From: CAZHVS01 sp964536015
GTDB lineage: Bacteria > Bacteroidota > Ignavibacteria > Ignavibacteriales > Ignavibacteriaceae
Assembly: GCA_964536015.1 (NCBI GenBank)
Contig: CAZHVS010000002.1
Coordinates: forward strand, 124,001 to 188,000
Direction of reading: 5' to 3'
DNA length: 64,000 bases
A program made the translations under genes and the position numbers. Positions 8,543-16,794 of the stretch are shown piece after piece; the first letter of the stretch is position 1, and each line of letters begins with the position of its first letter. Under the pieces are notes generated by a model. It searched no databases, had not been told where the DNA came from, and saw only the letters and a program-made list of their open reading frames with translations.

Positions 8543-10321
8543 TTATAAAACCTGTACTGCATCAAGATTGCAAACCTGGTAACACATTCCGCATTTTATA
8601 CAAAGCTCTTCTTTGATTATATGCAATTGTTTTTTCTCTCCAGTAATTGCATTTACCGGACAGGCTTTTTTACAAAGCAAACAGCCTTTACATTTATCAG
8701 GTAAAATGTAGTAAGTAAGGAGATTTTTACATGATTTAGCTGGACATTTTTTATCTCTAATATGAGCTTCATATTCATCACGAAAATATTTTATAGTTGT
8801 TAAAACTGGGTTTGGAGCAGTTTGTCCCAATCCACAGAGTGAACTATCTTTAATCTGTGTTGACAGTTCGATAAGTGTTTCAATATCACCTTCTTTACCA
8901 AGACCTTCTGTTATCCTGGTTAATATTTCTAATAAACGCTTTGTCCCTAAACGACAGAATGTACATTTCCCACAAGATTCTTTTTGTGTGAAATCTAAAA
9001 AGAAGCGGGCAATATCAACCATACAGGTCGTTTCGTCCATTACAACCATTCCTCCGCTTCCCATAATTGCACCAGTAGAATTAACTGAATCGTAATCAAC
9101 TATCGTGTCTGAAAGATACTCTGGAATACATCCACCAGATGGTCCTCCAAGTTGAACTGCTTTAAATTTTTTATCTCCTTGTATTCCTCCGCCAAGTTTA
9201 AATACAATATCTTTTATAGTAATTCCCATAGGAACTTCAACAAGTCCGCCTCGTTTAATTTTTCCGGTTAATGCAAAAACTTTTGTTCCTTTACTTTTAA
9301 CTGTTCCAAATTTTGAATATTCGGAAGGACCATTGACAATTATCCAAGGAATATTTGCAAAAGTCTCAACATTGTTAATGTTGGTCGGACTTTTCCACAA
9401 ACCAGACTCCGCAGGGAAGGGAGGACGTTTCCGCGGCATACCGCGTTGTCCTTCTATGGATGCTATTAAAGCTGTTTCTTCACCACAAACGAAAGCACCA
9501 GCCCCTTCTTTAATATGAATATCAAAATCAAAACCTTCGATTCCGAAAATATTTTTTCCAAGATAGTTTTTTGTTCTTGCTTGTTCTAAAGCAATGTTTA
9601 ATCTTTTTATTGCCAGCGGGTATTCAGCTCTGCAATAAATCCATCCTTCTGAGGCACCAATTGCAAATGCACCAATAATCATTCCTTCGAGAACTGAATG
9701 CGGATCTCCTTCAAGAACAGATCGATCCATAAATGCACCGGGGTCACCTTCATCTGCGTTACAAATAATGTACTTTTGAGGAGCTTTGTTATTTCTTGCA
9801 AATCGCCATTTTAAACCTGTTGGAAAACCTCCACCTCCTCTTCCTCTTAAACCACTGTCAAGAATATTCTGTATAATGGTTTCAGGAGTAATTTTTTCTG
9901 AAGCGATTTTTTTAATTGCTTTATACCCATCTCTGTTCTCGTATTCTTCAATATTTTCAGGGTCAATATATCCGCAATTTCTAAGTGCAATTTTTACTTG
10001 TCCATTAAAAAACTCATCGTCTGCAGTTTGAAAAAGTTCAGTTTTAACCACTAAGTTCTCTACAGGAGTCGAATTAATAATATGTTTGTGAATTATTTCA
10101 TTAACTTTTTTAGGTGTCATATCACCATAAAGATATGAACCTTTTTCATCAATTACTTCCACAAGAGGCTCTCTATAACACATTCCGATGCAACTTGTTT
10201 TTTTCAACTGGAAATCAAGAGCTTTTTCTTCTTTTAGTTTAAATAATTCATCATAAATTTTTTGAGCACCTGCTGCAAGACCACAACTGCCGAGACCTAC
10301 AATTACTTGTTTATTTTTCAT
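8543..10321 (-). CDS. NuoF/HydB-like NADH-binding flavoprotein subunit
   Basis: A 592-residue protein. The N-terminal thioredoxin-like [2Fe-2S] domain shows Cys13, Cys44 and Cys48; I see only three clear ligands. The FMN/NADH core has GRGGGGFPTG at 159-168 and NADEGDPGAF at 188-197. An N3-type [4Fe-4S] site has CGKCTFC at 450-456 plus Cys496. A C-terminal two-cluster ferredoxin has cysteines 544/547/550/554 and 574/577/580/584. The extra N- and C-terminal iron-sulfur domains are those of HydB of bifurcating hydrogenases and related soluble enzymes, not of respiratory NuoF. It oxidises or reduces NAD(H) in the cytoplasm with the NuoE-like protein encoded 25 bp upstream and feeds the fusion protein encoded 40 bp downstream. 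Confidence 0.93.
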   Translation of the reverse strand: MKNKQVIVGLGSCGLAAGAQKIYDELFKLKEEKALDFQLKKTSCIGMCYREPLVEVIDEKGSYLYGDMTPKKVNEIIHKHIINSTPVENLVVKTELFQTADDEFFNGQVKIALRNCGYIDPENIEEYENRDGYKAIKKIASEKITPETIIQNILDSGLRGRGGGGFPTGLKWRFARNNKAPQKYIICNADEGDPGAFMDRSVLEGDPHSVLEGMIIGAFAIGASEGWIYCRAEYPLAIKRLNIALEQARTKNYLGKNIFGIEGFDFDIHIKEGAGAFVCGEETALIASIEGQRGMPRKRPPFPAESGLWKSPTNINNVETFANIPWIIVNGPSEYSKFGTVKSKGTKVFALTGKIKRGGLVEVPMGITIKDIVFKLGGGIQGDKKFKAVQLGGPSGGCIPEYLSDTIVDYDSVNSTGAIMGSGGMVVMDETTCMVDIARFFLDFTQKESCGKCTFCRLGTKRLLEILTRITEGLGKEGDIETLIELSTQIKDSSLCGLGQTAPNPVLTTIKYFRDEYEAHIRDKKCPAKSCKNLLTYYILPDKCKGCLLCKKACPVNAITGEKKQLHIIKEELCIKCGMCYQVCNLDAVQVL

Positions 10322-10346
10322 AATTACCAGATTATTTTTTTCAAAA

Positions 10347-10880
10347 TTAGTTTAAATTCGATTTAAGATTTTCTTCTGTAGCAATTTTTTTAATAATATT
10401 ACATGCTTCTTTACCAGTAAGTTTTCCATAAGTGTTTTCACCTATCATCATTACAGGAGCAAGCGAGCAGCATCCAAGACACGCCACAGATTCAAGAGTA
10501 AAAAGTCCATCACTTGTTGTTTGACCGTCTTTAATTCCAAGCTCTTCCTGAAGTGAATCAGTAATTACTGTTGCATTTTGAACATGACAGGCAGTTCCAT
10601 GACAGACTTTAATGATATTTTTACCAACCGGTTTTAATCTGAACTGTGCATAAAAACTTGCTACGCCGTACATATCACTTAATGATAGTCCGGTTTCCTG
10701 TTCAAGTTTCTGAAATGCTTTTTTAGGAATATAGCCATATAAATTTTGAGTGTGTTGAAGTAACGGAATTAGATTTCCTCTTACATTTTTATATTTTTCA
10801 ATTATCGGATCGAGAAGAGAAAGATCTACTTTTTCTTCTTCAATTTTAATTTCTTCTTTTTTTATTCTTACTATTCTCAT
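10347..10880 (-). CDS. NuoE/HydC-like thioredoxin-fold [2Fe-2S] subunit
   Basis: A 177-residue protein with an N-terminal helical region and a thioredoxin-like domain that binds one [2Fe-2S] cluster through Cys93 and Cys98 (CHGTAC) and Cys134 and Cys138 (CLGCC). The segment GYIPKKAFQKL and MYGVASFYAQF are typical of NuoE. It is the first gene of the minus-strand operon that continues for ten kilobases. With the NuoF-like protein it forms the NADH-handling core of bifurcating HydABC/Bfu-type enzymes. No hydrogenase H-cluster subunit is encoded in the window. The first 20 residues are strongly charged and family-atypical, but the ATG is the only good start. Confidence 0.93.
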   Translation of the reverse strand: MRIVRIKKEEIKIEEEKVDLSLLDPIIEKYKNVRGNLIPLLQHTQNLYGYIPKKAFQKLEQETGLSLSDMYGVASFYAQFRLKPVGKNIIKVCHGTACHVQNATVITDSLQEELGIKDGQTTSDGLFTLESVACLGCCSLAPVMMIGENTYGKLTGKEACNIIKKIATEENLKSNLN

Positions 10881-11215
10881 AATTGGTCTTGTTTAATAAT
10901 TGATGAATTATTTTTTAAAAATTTCTTATTTCTAAAATCATTGGAAATTTGAAAAGGACAATCACCGCAGGGTAAAAGGAGTAGGATATTTTGGCTATAA
11001 CTGGATAAATGTCTTTTGTCATAATTAATTATTTGGTTGAGATTCTTATTTTTTTCTCAGTTAAAATTAGTGAAAATTTTTTAATTCAAAAATCAGTTTT
11101 GTTAAAAGTAAAAATTTTTTTAAAATAAATTTTGAATAAATCAGTGCTTCGACTTTGAAGTAAAATTTCAAAATCTTATTTTTTGCCGAAACTATTTTAG
11201 AATTCTAAAAATATC
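10881..11215. other. Divergent intergenic region, 335 bp
   Basis: This gap separates the minus-strand redox operon from the plus-strand gene at 11216 and must hold both promoters. It is very AT-rich. I see no hairpin terminator, riboswitch, tRNA or convincing small ORF. I also found no TAnnTTTG box in a good position for either side, so the promoters are not assigned. Confidence 0.5.
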
Positions 11216-11926
11216 TTGAAAAACTTAAAATTTATTTTATCGCTCGTGTGGCTTATATCATTTAGATTATTTCCACAGGAAAATTCTCCTGATTTTTTTC
11301 TTTCACTTGATGGAAATAAGTTATTAGTTATTGATAATAAAGGACAGGCTATTTTCAACAAAGAATTTCTTAACCCATTTGGTGAATACGTCGATTTTGA
11401 CAATGATGGTGTTGATGAATATTATGTTAAGGATTTTTTTGTAAAAGATTCAATATCGTTTTATAATGTTTATATTTATTCTTTGAACGATGATTTTCAC
11501 CTGATTGATTCAATTTATTCGGGGATGACTGAACCAATGATTTTATTTTCTGATGAAGCAAATTGCTATCTGATTGTCTGTGGTCAACCTGAGCTGGATA
11601 GTCTGAATCTTCTCTACAATAAAAATCATATTTATCCATCATTAAATTGTTTCAGATATGAAGGAGAAAAATTTTTTAACGATAATGAAGAGCTTTACGA
11701 TATTTTCATTAATGAAAATGATGTTTTAATTAGTTATATTGAAAAAGAATATTTAAAAAGTTCGAAATCTTGTTCTGTTACAAATTATTTAAAACCTGTG
11801 CTTGCTGCTGTTTATCTTAATTTATTAAAAGCTTCGGAGACAATAATGGCAAAGCAGTTTTTATCAAAATTTTATTTTTGTGAAGACAAAGACGAATTTT
11901 CTAATTTTTTAATTCAATTACTATAG
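11216..11926 (+). CDS. Secreted protein of unknown function
   Basis: A 236-residue protein with an N-terminal hydrophobic signal-like segment (MKNLKFILSLVWLISF) followed by PQEN, a likely signal peptidase site. The body is acidic and contains VDFDNDGVDEYYV near residues 59-71, a DxDxDGxD pattern like calcium-binding FG-GAP or thrombospondin-type loops. The start is TTG; no ATG fits the signal sequence, so TTG is preferred although the upstream region has no clear ribosome site. I do not recognise a family. The next gene begins 8 bp after its stop, so the two are probably cotranscribed. Confidence 0.6.
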   Translation: MKNLKFILSLVWLISFRLFPQENSPDFFLSLDGNKLLVIDNKGQAIFNKEFLNPFGEYVDFDNDGVDEYYVKDFFVKDSISFYNVYIYSLNDDFHLIDSIYSGMTEPMILFSDEANCYLIVCGQPELDSLNLLYNKNHIYPSLNCFRYEGEKFFNDNEELYDIFINENDVLISYIEKEYLKSSKSCSVTNYLKPVLAAVYLNLLKASETIMAKQFLSKFYFCEDKDEFSNFLIQLL

Positions 11927-11934
11927 GATAAAAA

Positions 11935-12174
11935 ATGAAAATAGATTGGTTACCATATATCGGTAAAACTCTTAATATAACTATGCACGAAAATTATGGC
12001 ATAACAGTTGACCCTAAATCAGATACTCCGATTTATGAGATAGTGTTTAAAAGCGGAAACCTTGTAGGAGTTTTTGATGAAGGTTTGATGCTAGAGTCTT
12101 CAAGGGATAAAGAAAAAGTAAAAATTTTTATCCCTCACCATTCGATAAAATGTGTTGAAATTTTTGATTTTTAA
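11935..12174 (+). CDS. Small conserved-looking protein of unknown function
   Basis: A 79-residue soluble protein, mostly predicted beta strands: IGKTLNITM, YEIVFKSGNLVGVFDEGLML and VKIFIPHHSIKCVEIFDF. The pattern resembles a small Sm-like or SH3-like barrel, but this is only shape, not a family match. A purine-rich AGGA stretch lies directly upstream of the ATG. It sits in a short plus-strand run between a secreted protein and a Gfo/Idh/MocA oxidoreductase and starts 8 bp after the former. Function unknown. Confidence 0.6.
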   Translation: MKIDWLPYIGKTLNITMHENYGITVDPKSDTPIYEIVFKSGNLVGVFDEGLMLESSRDKEKVKIFIPHHSIKCVEIFDF

Positions 12175-12197
12175 AATTCATTCCTTGGATTAAACAA

Positions 12198-13187
12198 ATG
12201 AAAAAAATTAAAATTGGTGTGATTGGAACGGGACACCTTGGAAAACTTCACACTAAAATGCTGGTTCAATCACCATTAGCAGAGTTTGTCGGTATTTATG
12301 ATGTCGATAATAGCAAAGCTGAAGAGTGTTCAAAATTATATAATATTAACGCTTATTCTTCAATAGATGATTTACTCAATAATGTAAAAGCTGTTTCAAT
12401 AGCTGCTACAACCTCCGTTCATTATGATATAGCAAAAAAATGTTTTGAAAAAGGTGTTCATGTTTTTATTGAAAAACCAATTACTAAAACAATTGAAGAG
12501 GCAAAAGAATTATTAGAACTTGCAGAGAATAAAAATCTTAAACTTCAGATTGGACATATTGAAAGATTTAACCCAGCTCTGCTTGCAAGTGAAAAATATA
12601 TCGATAATCCGATGTTTATTCAGTGCGATCGATTAGCACAATTCAATCCGCGCGGTACTGATGTAGCAGTTGTACTTGACCTGATGATTCATGATATTGA
12701 TATTATTTTGAGTTTAGTTAAGAGCGAAGTTAAAGAAGTTTATTCTAGTGGAGTAAATGTCGTATCCGATTCACTTGACATTGCTAATGCCAGGATTGAA
12801 TTTGAAAATGGTGCAGTTGCAAATGTTACAGCAAGCCGAATCTCTCAAAAACGAATGAGAAAGATGAGGCTTTTCCAAAAAGATGCTTACATTTCTTTAG
12901 ATTTTAACTCTGGTGTTTCCGAAATTTTTAGATTAATTCCATCTGCAGAGAAGGTTGACACTCCTTATATGAGTTTTGGTGAAATAGGAATTGGAGACAA
13001 GAAAAAAAATGTAATATATGAACAACCACCTATTGTTGAAGTAAATGCACTTCAATATGAGTTGGATTTGTTCCTGAGTTGCATACAAAATGACACAGTT
13101 CCTGCAGTATCTGGTGTTGATGGTTTACGTGCATTGAAAGTGGCTGATATAATTATTCAAAAAATAAATGATTCCAAAAAATCTTAA
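12198..13187 (+). CDS. Gfo/Idh/MocA family NAD(P)-dependent oxidoreductase
   Basis: A 329-residue protein with a Rossmann fold opening with GVIGTGHLGKLH (about 7-18), a conserved EKPITKT at 95-101 (the EKP motif of the family) and a C-terminal alpha/beta substrate domain with the GHIERFNP segment. These enzymes oxidise, reduce or dehydrate sugars and inositols using NAD(P). In several bacteria a close relative lies next to lipid A genes and acts in UDP-sugar oxidation, but no such neighbours are here, so the substrate is open. Start ATG is followed directly by the lysine-rich MKKIKIGVIG, consistent with family length. Confidence 0.9.
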   Translation: MKKIKIGVIGTGHLGKLHTKMLVQSPLAEFVGIYDVDNSKAEECSKLYNINAYSSIDDLLNNVKAVSIAATTSVHYDIAKKCFEKGVHVFIEKPITKTIEEAKELLELAENKNLKLQIGHIERFNPALLASEKYIDNPMFIQCDRLAQFNPRGTDVAVVLDLMIHDIDIILSLVKSEVKEVYSSGVNVVSDSLDIANARIEFENGAVANVTASRISQKRMRKMRLFQKDAYISLDFNSGVSEIFRLIPSAEKVDTPYMSFGEIGIGDKKKNVIYEQPPIVEVNALQYELDLFLSCIQNDTVPAVSGVDGLRALKVADIIIQKINDSKKS

Positions 13188-13208
13188 TTTTATTTTAGGG
13201 GGCGCTAA

Positions 13209-13814
13209 ATGAAAAAAATAATTTTCTCATCCCTGATTTTCATTTTTGTTTTCAATAGTTGCAGTGTTATTAAAACGATGGTAAACTTATCCCGCCTAAA
13301 GTTTCGTTTAGGCAGCTCTTATGGAGTTCAGGTTGCGGGAGTAAACTTAGATTACAAAAATAAGTTTTCTGATTTTTCACCTTCTGATGTTCTAAAATTC
13401 TCTTCAAGTTTTTTAAATGGTTCGTTACCAATTACATTTACTCTCAATGTGGAAGCAAAAAACCCTAATGATGGTACCGGTGGTTATGCTCGTACTAATG
13501 CATCAATAACTTCGTTTCCTTTTCGTTTTGTATTGAACGACAAAGAGATGTTTGTCGGAAATATTTCATCACAAGTCTATGTCCCAGGCACCGGTGAAGT
13601 TTCCAACATTCCTATATCTATCTCATTCGATTTATTCCAGATGTTCAAAGACAAAGGTTATCAGGATCTAGTAAATCTTGGATTGCAGATAGCCGGAATT
13701 GGGAAGGGAACTTCTAATATTTCTCTTTATGCCAAGCCAACAGTATCGACTGATTATGGCAGCATCTCATATCCGGGTGAACTAAAAATAGTTGATACTC
13801 AATTTTCAAATTAA
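13209..13814 (+). CDS. LEA14/WHy-like lipoprotein
   Basis: A 201-residue protein with a lipoprotein signal (hydrophobic stretch, then FNSC with Cys18 as the lipid anchor). The body has the features of LEA type 2/WHy domains: LPITFTLNVEAKNPN, then FRFVLNDKEMFVGNIS and VPGTGEVSNIPISISFD, which is a fibronectin-like beta fold found in envelope proteins of Bacteroidota. The ribosome site GGGGGCG lies a few bases before the ATG. It is 21 bp downstream of the oxidoreductase. The role is probably structural in the periplasm or outer membrane; the specific function is unknown. Confidence 0.7.
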   Translation: MKKIIFSSLIFIFVFNSCSVIKTMVNLSRLKFRLGSSYGVQVAGVNLDYKNKFSDFSPSDVLKFSSSFLNGSLPITFTLNVEAKNPNDGTGGYARTNASITSFPFRFVLNDKEMFVGNISSQVYVPGTGEVSNIPISISFDLFQMFKDKGYQDLVNLGLQIAGIGKGTSNISLYAKPTVSTDYGSISYPGELKIVDTQFSN

Positions 13815-14018
13815 CTGACGTCTTCATCAGACCATTTATGGTTTAAATATTGAAATTTGAGTTTTGATTTAATGGACTCAATAATTTTTTGTTCACTTCG
13901 GTTTAATCGTAATTCATTTAATCAAAAGGTTTTATAAAATTCTTTTAATTTTATTCTTGATTTATATCACATCGTTATTTATATTGCACTGAAACCCAAA
14001 TAAATTATGGAGTATAGA

Positions 14019-16619
14019 ATGAAAAAATTATTCCACTATTTGGTTGTTTCTTTTTTGGCTCTTTTATTTTATTCGTGTGGAACCAATAAAGAAATTACCA
14101 AACAAGAGGATAATTCTGAAACTCAAACTTCAGTAGAAGTTAAAAAGGGTGAAATAGTATCAGAATTATTAGAACAAGCTCGGCAATCATATGTAGTTGC
14201 AATTTCTAAACAGGAAGCGAATAGTACTGTTGAAGCAATCAACAACTATGAATCTGCATTGAGAATAATCAATAATCTTAGTTATTACCCTGGCATTGAA
14301 GAGAACGATGCTTATAATGAACTCTCAAGTTCAATCATTGAAGATTATAAGAAATTTATAGATGGTTTACCTGAATTACCTGAGAATGTTTCATATGCTG
14401 CCTTTGAAGAGTGGCTTGGTAAATCAATTACTGAAATTGAGCTAAAGAACGAACAAACTACAACTACTAATGTTCCGAAAATTGTAATTCCTTCTGAAAT
14501 ACCGCTTGAAGTTAATTCTCAGGTTGAACAATGGATAGAATATTTTACTACCCGTGGTCAAAAGTATATGAATTTGTGGATTGCCCGCTCTGGAAAATAT
14601 TTTCCGATGATGAGTAAAATTTTTAAAGAGGAAAACGTTCCGCAGCAATTGATGTATTTGAGTATGATTGAAAGCGGACTTAATCCAGTTGCAAGATCAT
14701 GGGCAGGGGCTGTTGGAATGTGGCAGTTTATGAAACCAACGGGAAGACTGTACGGACTTGAATCAGATTTTTATTTTGATGAAAGACGAAACCCAGAAAA
14801 ATCTACACGAGCTGCTGCTCAACATTTAAGAGATTTATACAACTCTTTAGGTGATTGGTACCTTGCATTAGCTTCCTATAATGCTGGCGAAGGAAGAATA
14901 AATCGTGCAATACGACGCTCCGGTTCAAGAGATTTCTGGGAAATACAAAAATTACTTCCACGTGAGACGAGAAGTTATGTACCGCAATATATAGCTGCGA
15001 CTATTATTGCAATGAATCCCGAAAAATATGGATTTACAAATATAGAATATCAGAAACCTGAAGACTATGAAACAGTTAAGGTTTATGAAGCGATAGATAT
15101 TGATTTTCTTGGTGCTTGTGTTGGTATCAGTGGTGATGAATTGCTTGCAATGAATCCTGAGCTTACTCAAAGTTGTTCGCCTAATAATTATCAAGGTGGT
15201 TATGATTTACGGATTCCAGTTGGAAAGACACAACTTTTTGCTTCCAACATCATTAATGTACCTGAAACAGCAAAAAGACAGTTTGTTTATCACACTGTAA
15301 AAAGAGGAGAGACGATTAGTAATATTGCTGATCTTTACGGTATAACTAAGTATGAATTAGCTGATGCAAATAATATCTCTTCAAAAAGTAAATTAAAAAA
15401 AGGTATTAGACTTCGCATTCCATTCAAATCCACCGGACAGACTGACTTTGCTTATAATACGAACAATGTTGTTGCACAGGAAAATAAAACCGATGATTAT
15501 GTCTCTCCATATACACAAATAAAAGATGAAACAGAAGATACCAATAACGGTGTACTCGAAAATCCAGAATTTGCGGATTTAGATGATAACCAGGTGGTTG
15601 AAGAAGTAAAAACTTTGAATAAAGTTGTTCCTCCTGAAAAGTCAGTAGTCACTTATCATATAAAGAAAAATGAAAGCTTATTAAATATTGCTGATTTATT
15701 TGGTGTTCGTGTCAGTGATTTAAGAAACTGGAATGATATTCCTTATACACAAACAATAAAAGTTGGACAGGAATTGATGATTTACGTTCCGGAAGATAAA
15801 AAAGATTATTATGCAAGTTTAGACAATCAATCTTCAACCGAGAAGAAGACACTTACTATTATTGAACCGAAGAATAAAGAAAGCAAACTTATATATCATA
15901 TCGTTAAAAGGAATGAGAATCTTTACCAAGTTGCCTCAAAATATAATGTTTCAATTTCTTCAATAAAAGATTGGAATTCTTTAAGCGGTAATCGTTTAAT
16001 TCGTGGTCAAAAACTTAAGATTTATACAGGAAAAGAATCCGAGAATCTTGTTCAGACAAATACAAAGCAGATTGAAAAAATTAAGAAACCATTTAACTAC
16101 AAAATTCGTCCAGGCGAAACAATAAGTGAGATAGCTGATAAATTTAACGTTAAGGTAGCTGACTTAAGAAAATGGAATAAGTTAAAGTCCAATAAGATAC
16201 TTGTTGGTAAAACTTTAAAAGTATATAGTTATGAATATTCTTCTCTTGGAGATAATACTAAGAATATTCCCGGAACATTGAACATTTATATGGTTAAAAG
16301 TGATGATAATCTTGGAAAAATAGCTGAAGTATATAATACAAGTTCTGCAAATATTATTAAGTGGAATGGTTTAAAGAGCAATAAAATACTTGTAGGACAA
16401 AAACTAAAAATTTATTCTAATGTTGGTTCTATTACACCAAAAAAAGAATCAACGAACAATAATACTAAGAAAACAAATTTAAACACTTACAAAGTAAAAA
16501 GCGGCGATACACTTGATGAAATCGCTCGAAAAAACAAAATGTCAGTTAATGAGTTAAAGAAGTTAAATAAACTATCAAGTAACAAAATTACTGTTGGTCA
16601 AAAACTTAAACTCAATTAG
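14019..16619 (+). CDS. MltD-like membrane-bound lytic transglycosylase with six LysM domains
   Basis: A lipoprotein of 866 residues: signal segment then FYSCG, with the Cys as lipid anchor. The goose-lysozyme/SLT domain lies at about 180-330 and holds the catalytic Glu in MYLSMIESGLNP, followed by GAVGMWQFM and LASYNAGEGRI. After an MltD-type linker come six LysM modules (YHTVKRGETIS, YHIKKNESLL, YHIVKRNENLY, YKIRPGETIS, YMVKSDDNLG, YKVKSGDTLD). It cleaves peptidoglycan glycan strands to 1,6-anhydro products in the periplasm. The ATG at 14007 would add four residues, but GGAG at 14009-14012 is correctly spaced for the ATG at 14019. Six LysM copies is more than the two to three of E. coli MltD. 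Confidence 0.92.
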   Translation: MKKLFHYLVVSFLALLFYSCGTNKEITKQEDNSETQTSVEVKKGEIVSELLEQARQSYVVAISKQEANSTVEAINNYESALRIINNLSYYPGIEENDAYNELSSSIIEDYKKFIDGLPELPENVSYAAFEEWLGKSITEIELKNEQTTTTNVPKIVIPSEIPLEVNSQVEQWIEYFTTRGQKYMNLWIARSGKYFPMMSKIFKEENVPQQLMYLSMIESGLNPVARSWAGAVGMWQFMKPTGRLYGLESDFYFDERRNPEKSTRAAAQHLRDLYNSLGDWYLALASYNAGEGRINRAIRRSGSRDFWEIQKLLPRETRSYVPQYIAATIIAMNPEKYGFTNIEYQKPEDYETVKVYEAIDIDFLGACVGISGDELLAMNPELTQSCSPNNYQGGYDLRIPVGKTQLFASNIINVPETAKRQFVYHTVKRGETISNIADLYGITKYELADANNISSKSKLKKGIRLRIPFKSTGQTDFAYNTNNVVAQENKTDDYVSPYTQIKDETEDTNNGVLENPEFADLDDNQVVEEVKTLNKVVPPEKSVVTYHIKKNESLLNIADLFGVRVSDLRNWNDIPYTQTIKVGQELMIYVPEDKKDYYASLDNQSSTEKKTLTIIEPKNKESKLIYHIVKRNENLYQVASKYNVSISSIKDWNSLSGNRLIRGQKLKIYTGKESENLVQTNTKQIEKIKKPFNYKIRPGETISEIADKFNVKVADLRKWNKLKSNKILVGKTLKVYSYEYSSLGDNTKNIPGTLNIYMVKSDDNLGKIAEVYNTSSANIIKWNGLKSNKILVGQKLKIYSNVGSITPKKESTNNNTKKTNLNTYKVKSGDTLDEIARKNKMSVNELKKLNKLSSNKITVGQKLKLN

Positions 16620-16644
16620 TTCTTAATTTATTTTTTACTAACTT

Positions 16645-16737
16645 AGCCGTTAGGGGTGTTATCCCGACCCTGTCTGGATGACTGAGATGATACCCTTACA
16701 CCTGATCCGGGTAATGCCGGCGTAGGGAAACGTGTGA
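16645..16737 (+). promoter_or_regulatory. TPP (THI-box) riboswitch
   Basis: The conserved thiamin pyrophosphate aptamer core is visible: CTGAGAT at 16682-16688, ACCC at 16692-16695, ACCTGATC starting at 16700, and the TAATGCC and GCGTAGGGAA elements between 16712 and 16730. An upstream GGGG lies at 16653-16656. It is followed 18 bp later by an intrinsic terminator and then by the TonB receptor gene, the layout of transcription attenuation. Thiamin pyrophosphate binding should favour termination and switch off the downstream thiamin uptake genes. Confidence 0.95.
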
Positions 16738-16754
16738 AAAGAATAATTTGTATA

Positions 16755-16778
16755 AAGCCGTTTCCAACGGCTTTTTTT
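16755..16778 (+). terminator. Riboswitch expression-platform terminator
   Basis: An 8-bp perfect stem (16755-16762 with 16766-16773), a 3-nt loop and a run of T follow the TPP aptamer and precede the coding region by about 17 bp. This is the off-state terminator of the riboswitch. A competing antiterminator is expected but I did not resolve its pairing. Confidence 0.9.
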
Positions 16779-16794
16779 ATTTATGGAGAAAAAA

